9,410 nt of DNA, taken from NCBI GenBank assembly GCA_007116765.1, contig SKHV01000033.1, forward strand, positions 1-9,410, read 5' to 3'. Positions 5,463 to 9,410 of this stretch are shown one piece after another (positions within the stretch are counted from its first letter, which is position 1; each line of letters starts with the position of its first letter). The notes beneath the pieces were generated by a model. It was not told where the DNA came from and ran no database searches. It saw only the letters and a list, made by a program, of their open reading frames with translations. The stretch comes from Prolixibacteraceae bacterium. GTDB taxonomy: Bacteria; Bacteroidota; Bacteroidia; Bacteroidales; Prolixibacteraceae. Position numbers and translations under genes: made by a program.

Positions 5463-7673
5463 TTAGCTTAAATCTTTACGGTCGAGTGAATTCACAAACA
5501 ATATTGAACCAATATTATCGTACCCAAGAAAATATTCTTCTTTTTTACGTTTTACCATTTCTTCTCTGAAACCCACAATTGTTAATCCGGCAGTAACAGA
5601 ATGTTCATTGATTATTTTTTTTGACGAGATATTCTCTTGACGGGGAATAATTATTATGTTATTGGCATTTATAGGAAGCCGTCCTGTAAGTACCATTTCC
5701 TCAAGTTCTGCTTTGGCCTCTTTTTCTTGATTAGGGTCACAAATATTAAAAATCTTAATGGTTGATCGGTGCCAGTCGGGATGGCCTAAAATAATAAAGC
5801 TTAACAAAATCATAAGGTTTCCGTTTTCATAATCTCCGGCACGAATCCACACGTGAATTTCTTTTTTAAAATCAGACACCTGTTCCGATGAACCCAATAT
5901 GCAAATGTCGAAATTACCGGCATGTATCAAGGCCAGGTTATCCACTACCTTATCGAGGTTTTGTCCTGTTTTTTTATCGAAATCTAGCAATACCATGTTG
6001 TTTTCCATGCCCGAGATGCCTGGGAGTTGTATCGCCTGTGCTATTGCCGATGTGTATGAAGGCGAAATGATTGTGTCGATAAAAATGCTGCTATTAAGAC
6101 CTTTATACATTTGAGTAATTTTGTTTATATCGGTATCGGCTTTGGTTTTAGTGGCCTTGCTGTAATAACCTTCAATTAAATGCAGGTAAGTTCCAAATCC
6201 ATACTTGTACGATATCCATGAGAGCAATTGTAAAACCTGATTACGTTCAAATGTATACTGCGAAATGCAAATTGCACTTGGACGCCACTCGCTATATTTT
6301 CCTTTTTGTTGTTGTTTTTTTACATAAGTATGCAGGTTGCGGTTTAACTGATAAATACTGTTAGCAAAAATTGCCTGAAACCCTTTTCTGTCTTTATTCT
6401 TATACGAAATGTAAATGTACAGCAGCAGCATGATTACAAAAGCAAGCATTGCATACGAGGTATTTATTTTAAACATTACCCAAACAGAAACAACAAAACC
6501 GGTCAATGAAATGAACCAACGCGATTTGAATGTGGGCCGGTACGATGGTGACGCACCAAAATGGTTGAGGAACGATATCAGGCAAATAGCACCGTAGGTT
6601 ACCATGAAAAACATCGAAATAATTTCGGCCACAGCATTAATGTCGCCCAAAGCAACAAAAGCGAAGGCAATGATTACGGTAACCATTGAAGCATTTACCG
6701 GCTCGCCCTTTTTCTCGAACGAAAGCCAGCGGTTTATTTTGGCAAGAGGAAAGGTGCCATCTTTCGAAAGGGCATGTAATGTGCGGGGAGCAACCATTAT
6801 TGATCCTAATGCCGACGAGATGGTAGATGCGGCCAGTCCGAGTGGAATAATTACAACTCCTGCAATGGCAATATTTGCCATTATGAGCTGGTTTTCCAAC
6901 ATGTCGCCTGGTGAAGCCGATATGGCAATTTTGTATGCAATTAGCACATACAAAATCATTCCGCTAACAGTTCCTAATATAGTTCCATAGGGAATCGACT
7001 TTGCAGGGTTTTTTAAATCACCCGACAAGCCTACACCGGCAGTCATTCCGGTGAAAGCCGGAAAAACTATGGCGAAAACGATAAAAAAGTCACTGCTGTT
7101 TCTGAATTCGAGATTAGAAAAACCAACACTTCCTTCGGCTGCATAACCTGTTTTTCCAAGAAAAAACATAGTAAGTGAGATAAACAAAATTGCCACAACC
7201 AAGTATAACAGCTTCACCCCCATATTGGCTCCTTTTTTCAATATAATGAATGCCAGCAACACCATTGCAGGCAGGCTTATTGCCTGTCGGGGTAATGTAA
7301 AATCGAATTGCGATGCAACCCAATTGAATAAAAATTCAAACGACTCGGTAAAAGCAATCACATAAAAAGCAACACTTATAGCCTGCGACATAAACAAGGT
7401 AATACCAATGGTTGAGCCTATGTTTAAACCAAAGGAGCGTGAAATAATAAAATACTCTCCTCCACCTTCAACACGTTTGTTTGTAGCCAACTCTGATATT
7501 GCCAGGGCGGTGGGTATGGTTACTAAATGACCTAAGATGATGATGGAAATAACTCCCCAAAATCCGAGTGTGCCCACGGCATAACCAAATCGTAAGAAAA
7601 GTATGGCACCGAGTATAGTTGAAATGGCAGTAAAAAAAACAGGAGCGGTTCCGAATTTTTTGTTTGTTTCCAT
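5463..7673 (-). CDS. Cation-chloride-cotransporter-like (SLC12/APC superfamily) permease
   Basis: A 736-residue protein with about 12 membrane helices (roughly 8-425) and a soluble C-terminal domain of about 310 residues. This is the layout of SLC12 cation-chloride cotransporters rather than of short amino-acid permeases. Family blocks visible are the TM1 stretch LGAILFLRFGYAVG (21-34), EGGGEYFIISRSFG (69-82), TM3 with Tyr104 at the place of the K+-site tyrosine, TM6 FFIVFAIVFPAFTGMTAGV (196-214) followed by SGDLKNPAKSIPYGT, and TM8 TISSALGS (284-291) followed by APRTLHALSKDG. The adjacent serines S286/S287 correspond to the Na+-site pair of Na+-dependent members, which K-Cl members lack, so Na+-coupled transport is suggested. 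The C-terminal part has alternating beta and helical segments like the SLC12 regulatory domain. The actual substrate is not proven; bacterial members could move amino acids or ions. It sits between the fusion enzyme (24-base gap) and corA (12-base gap). Confidence 0.87.
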   Translation of the reverse strand: METNKKFGTAPVFFTAISTILGAILFLRFGYAVGTLGFWGVISIIILGHLVTIPTALAISELATNKRVEGGGEYFIISRSFGLNIGSTIGITLFMSQAISVAFYVIAFTESFEFLFNWVASQFDFTLPRQAISLPAMVLLAFIILKKGANMGVKLLYLVVAILFISLTMFFLGKTGYAAEGSVGFSNLEFRNSSDFFIVFAIVFPAFTGMTAGVGLSGDLKNPAKSIPYGTILGTVSGMILYVLIAYKIAISASPGDMLENQLIMANIAIAGVVIIPLGLAASTISSALGSIMVAPRTLHALSKDGTFPLAKINRWLSFEKKGEPVNASMVTVIIAFAFVALGDINAVAEIISMFFMVTYGAICLISFLNHFGASPSYRPTFKSRWFISLTGFVVSVWVMFKINTSYAMLAFVIMLLLYIYISYKNKDRKGFQAIFANSIYQLNRNLHTYVKKQQQKGKYSEWRPSAICISQYTFERNQVLQLLSWISYKYGFGTYLHLIEGYYSKATKTKADTDINKITQMYKGLNSSIFIDTIISPSYTSAIAQAIQLPGISGMENNMVLLDFDKKTGQNLDKVVDNLALIHAGNFDICILGSSEQVSDFKKEIHVWIRAGDYENGNLMILLSFIILGHPDWHRSTIKIFNICDPNQEKEAKAELEEMVLTGRLPINANNIIIIPRQENISSKKIINEHSVTAGLTIVGFREEMVKRKKEEYFLGYDNIGSILFVNSLDRKDLS

Positions 7674-7697
7674 TTTAAGTTGCTTTATGAACTTTTT

Positions 7698-9233
7698 TTA
7701 GTTGTTGTTTTTAAAATATTTCACATCATAAACATCGGTTCTACGGTCTTTCAAGTTTCGTACTGCCCCGTATGTATGTAATTCGCGTAACAAGTCTATG
7801 TCTACATCTACTACTAAAATCATTTCGGTGTTAGGTGTCGATTCGGCTTTTATGCCATTTGCCGGAAAAGAAAAATCGCAGGGAGTAAATACAGCCGATT
7901 GCGCGTACTGTATGCTCATGTTTTCAACCCGTGGAAGGTTGCCCACACAGCCTGCAATGGCCACATAGCATTCGTTTTCAATTGCCCTTGAACGTGCACA
8001 ATATCGAACTCTCGAATAGCCGTTTTGAGTATCAGTAAGGAATGGGACAAATAAAATGTTCATTCCCTTATTGGCCAGTATTCTTGATAATTCCGGAAAT
8101 TCAACATCGTAACAAATCAGTATTCCAACCGGCCCGCAATCGGTATCAATTACTTTTACCTGATCGCCACCTTGTAGCCCCCATATTTTTTTCTCGTCGG
8201 GGGTTACGTGTATTTTCTTATAAAAATCGTAGGTGCCGTTGCGGTGGCATAAATGACCCACGTTGTACAGTTTATTGTCTTCTGAAATATAGGGCATACT
8301 GCCGGTGATAATATTTATGTTATAGCTTACAGCAAGCTGTATAAAGCGGTCGCGAATGGTATCGGTATACTGGGCTAGTTTACGTATGGCTTCGGCCTCG
8401 TTTAAATGGTTGTATTTTGCCATTAAGGGGGCATTGAAAAACTCGGGAAAAAGTGCAAAGTCGCTGTTATAGGCCGATACCGAGTCTACAAAAAATTCGG
8501 CTTGCTCAAAAAGCTCATCAATGTTTCTGTATGGGCGCATTTGCCACTGTATAAGCCCAAGGCGTACAATTGACTTGTTGGTTGATATTTTGCTCGATGG
8601 TTTTTCGTAGTAAATGTTATCCCACTGCAATAAAACTGCATAATCCTTCGATTCGGCATCGCCTTCCTGGTAATTTTTAATTACTTTTTTAACGTGAAAA
8701 TCGTTTGAAAGCTGAAAATTTAGCGTAGGGTCTTCAATTTCGCGGTTACGTACTTTCTGAATATATTCTTTGGGTGAAAAATCTTGTGAATATTTATGGT
8801 AGTTCGGAATACGACCTCCAAATATTATTGCTTTAAGGTTTAAATTCTCACAAAGTTCTTTTCTTGCATCGTATAAGCGGCGGCCAAGTCTTAGTCCACG
8901 ATATTCAGGCTCAATAAATATTTCAATACCGTAAAGCACATCGCCATGCTTGGTATGTGTAGTAAAGGTTTCATTGGCAGTTATCTCGTTGTAACTGTGC
9001 GAGTCATAAAACATACTATATTTCACTATTATCGATAGCGAAACACCTACTATTTTTCCATCAACCAGTACCGCAATTTGTCCTTCGGGGAAAATCCGGA
9101 TTAATTTCTCAATGCTTTTGCGTTCCCAGTATGAATCGGGCCAATTTTCGTATGCGTTTTTCATCGATTCAATAAGCCCTTTATAATCTTCGAGGGTAAG
9201 ATGGCGTAATTCAACTTTTCCTACTTCGTCCAT
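7698..9233 (-). CDS. Fusion protein: GNAT acetyltransferase + nitrilase-superfamily amidohydrolase (Rim1-like)
   Basis: A 511-residue protein counted from the ATG at 9231-9233. The frame extends 12 codons to a TTG, but that codon overlaps the probable promoter element. Residues about 6-210 form a GNAT acyltransferase domain with the acetyl-CoA loop RGLRLGRRL (112-120) preceded by the beta-strand GIEIFIEPEY. Residues about 222-505 form a carbon-nitrogen hydrolase domain with the full catalytic triad: Glu264 in LFPEFF, Lys340 in YKKIHVTPDE and Cys374 in GILICYDVEFPE. These enzymes attack nitrile or amide C-N bonds through a cysteine thioester. The combination matches the Rim1-like nitrilase subgroup, whose substrates are not known to me. 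The hydrolase may release an amine or acid that the GNAT half modifies, but this is speculation. No signal peptide is present, so it should be cytosolic. It is the first gene of the unit with the permease and corA. Confidence 0.92.
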   Translation of the reverse strand: MDEVGKVELRHLTLEDYKGLIESMKNAYENWPDSYWERKSIEKLIRIFPEGQIAVLVDGKIVGVSLSIIVKYSMFYDSHSYNEITANETFTTHTKHGDVLYGIEIFIEPEYRGLRLGRRLYDARKELCENLNLKAIIFGGRIPNYHKYSQDFSPKEYIQKVRNREIEDPTLNFQLSNDFHVKKVIKNYQEGDAESKDYAVLLQWDNIYYEKPSSKISTNKSIVRLGLIQWQMRPYRNIDELFEQAEFFVDSVSAYNSDFALFPEFFNAPLMAKYNHLNEAEAIRKLAQYTDTIRDRFIQLAVSYNINIITGSMPYISEDNKLYNVGHLCHRNGTYDFYKKIHVTPDEKKIWGLQGGDQVKVIDTDCGPVGILICYDVEFPELSRILANKGMNILFVPFLTDTQNGYSRVRYCARSRAIENECYVAIAGCVGNLPRVENMSIQYAQSAVFTPCDFSFPANGIKAESTPNTEMILVVDVDIDLLRELHTYGAVRNLKDRRTDVYDVKYFKNNN

Positions 9234-9266
9234 ATTTAAATTTTTTGGGAAATTACAAAACAATTT

Positions 9267-9274
9267 CAAACGTA
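9267..9274 (-). promoter_or_regulatory. Possible -7 promoter element of the GNAT-nitrilase/permease/corA unit
   Basis: TACGTTTG on the minus strand matches TAnnTTTG perfectly. A start about 7 bases downstream would give a leader of roughly 27 bases before the ATG at 9233. No convincing TTTG is found 17-23 bases further upstream, so this is a half-match. It supports the ATG over the upstream TTG start, which lies inside the element. Confidence 0.45.
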
Positions 9275-9343
9275 CAATGCATCGAAACTGTTCATTTTTT
9301 GATAATAATTATTCAGGAAAAGAAAACCAGAAAAATGAAGTAC

Positions 9344-9391
9344 AAAAAATAAACTCACAACCAATTCAAACAGTATTATTTGTGAGTTTAT
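9344..9391 (-). terminator. Intrinsic terminator of a minus-strand gene beyond the right edge
   Basis: ATAAACTCACAA (9349-9360) and TTGTGAGTTTAT (9380-9391) are a perfect 12-bp inverted repeat around a 19-base loop. Read on the minus strand, the stem runs directly into a T-run (A at 9344-9349 on the plus strand). On the plus strand no T-run follows. It therefore most likely ends a minus-strand gene whose 3' end lies just outside the window. Confidence 0.68.
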
Positions 9392-9410
9392 ATAATTTAA
9401 AAATTTTAAA

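Noticed and set aside
6604..6990. 128-codon plus-strand open frame
   Set aside because: It is antisense to the membrane domain of the permease; no start context or family features are seen.
9234..9269. Twelve-codon N-terminal extension of the GNAT-nitrilase gene from a TTG codon
   Set aside because: The TTG lies within a TAnnTTTG promoter match, and the ATG at 9233 directly precedes the conserved GNAT start, so the shorter form is preferred.
1..9410. CRISPR array, tRNA, rRNA or insertion sequence
   Set aside because: No regular short repeats with spacers, no cloverleaf-like segment and no transposase or terminal inverted repeats were found by reading.

Overview
The window looks like chromosomal DNA of a member of the Bacteroidota. 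The evidence is an AT-rich genome, starts without clear Shine-Dalgarno sequences, promoter elements matching the phylum's TTTG / TAnnTTTG pattern, and gene families typical of the phylum: a secreted protein with a peptidase S74 (tail-fibre chaperone) domain, and a GNAT-nitrilase fusion of the Rim1-like type. The protein style recalls the Marinilabiliales/Prolixibacteraceae group, but that placement is a guess. Every gene I support is on the minus strand, so transcription runs from high to low coordinates.

Right part (9410 to 4386): a hairpin followed by a T-run (9344-9391) probably ends a gene lying beyond the window. A new unit then starts near 9267 with a TAnnTTTG element. It holds three closely spaced genes: a GNAT-nitrilase fusion enzyme (7698-9233), a 12-TM cation-chloride-cotransporter-like permease with a large cytosolic C-terminal domain (5463-7673), and a CorA-type divalent cation channel (4386-5450). 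The gaps are 24 and 12 bases. The two membrane proteins suggest ion or osmotic homeostasis; how the enzyme fits is unknown.

Middle (4385 to 3043): the glycolytic gene pgk, with its own -7-like element upstream and a strong intrinsic terminator downstream.

Left part (3042 to 1): a well-formed promoter (2891-2923) whose spacer contains a run of eight G/C pairs, then two overlapping very short ORFs, a leader hairpin, and three tightly packed genes for exported proteins. These are the S74-domain protein and two tandem paralogues of an unrecognised beta-propeller-like secreted protein, the second cut off by the window edge. The paralogues share an almost identical signal-peptide region, including a perfect 45-base repeat, but differ strongly in the mature part.

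The most interesting idea is that this exported-protein operon may be phase-variable through slippage of the homopolymeric tract in its promoter spacer. That is an inference from sequence layout and has not been shown. The remaining genes are readily assigned to known families.
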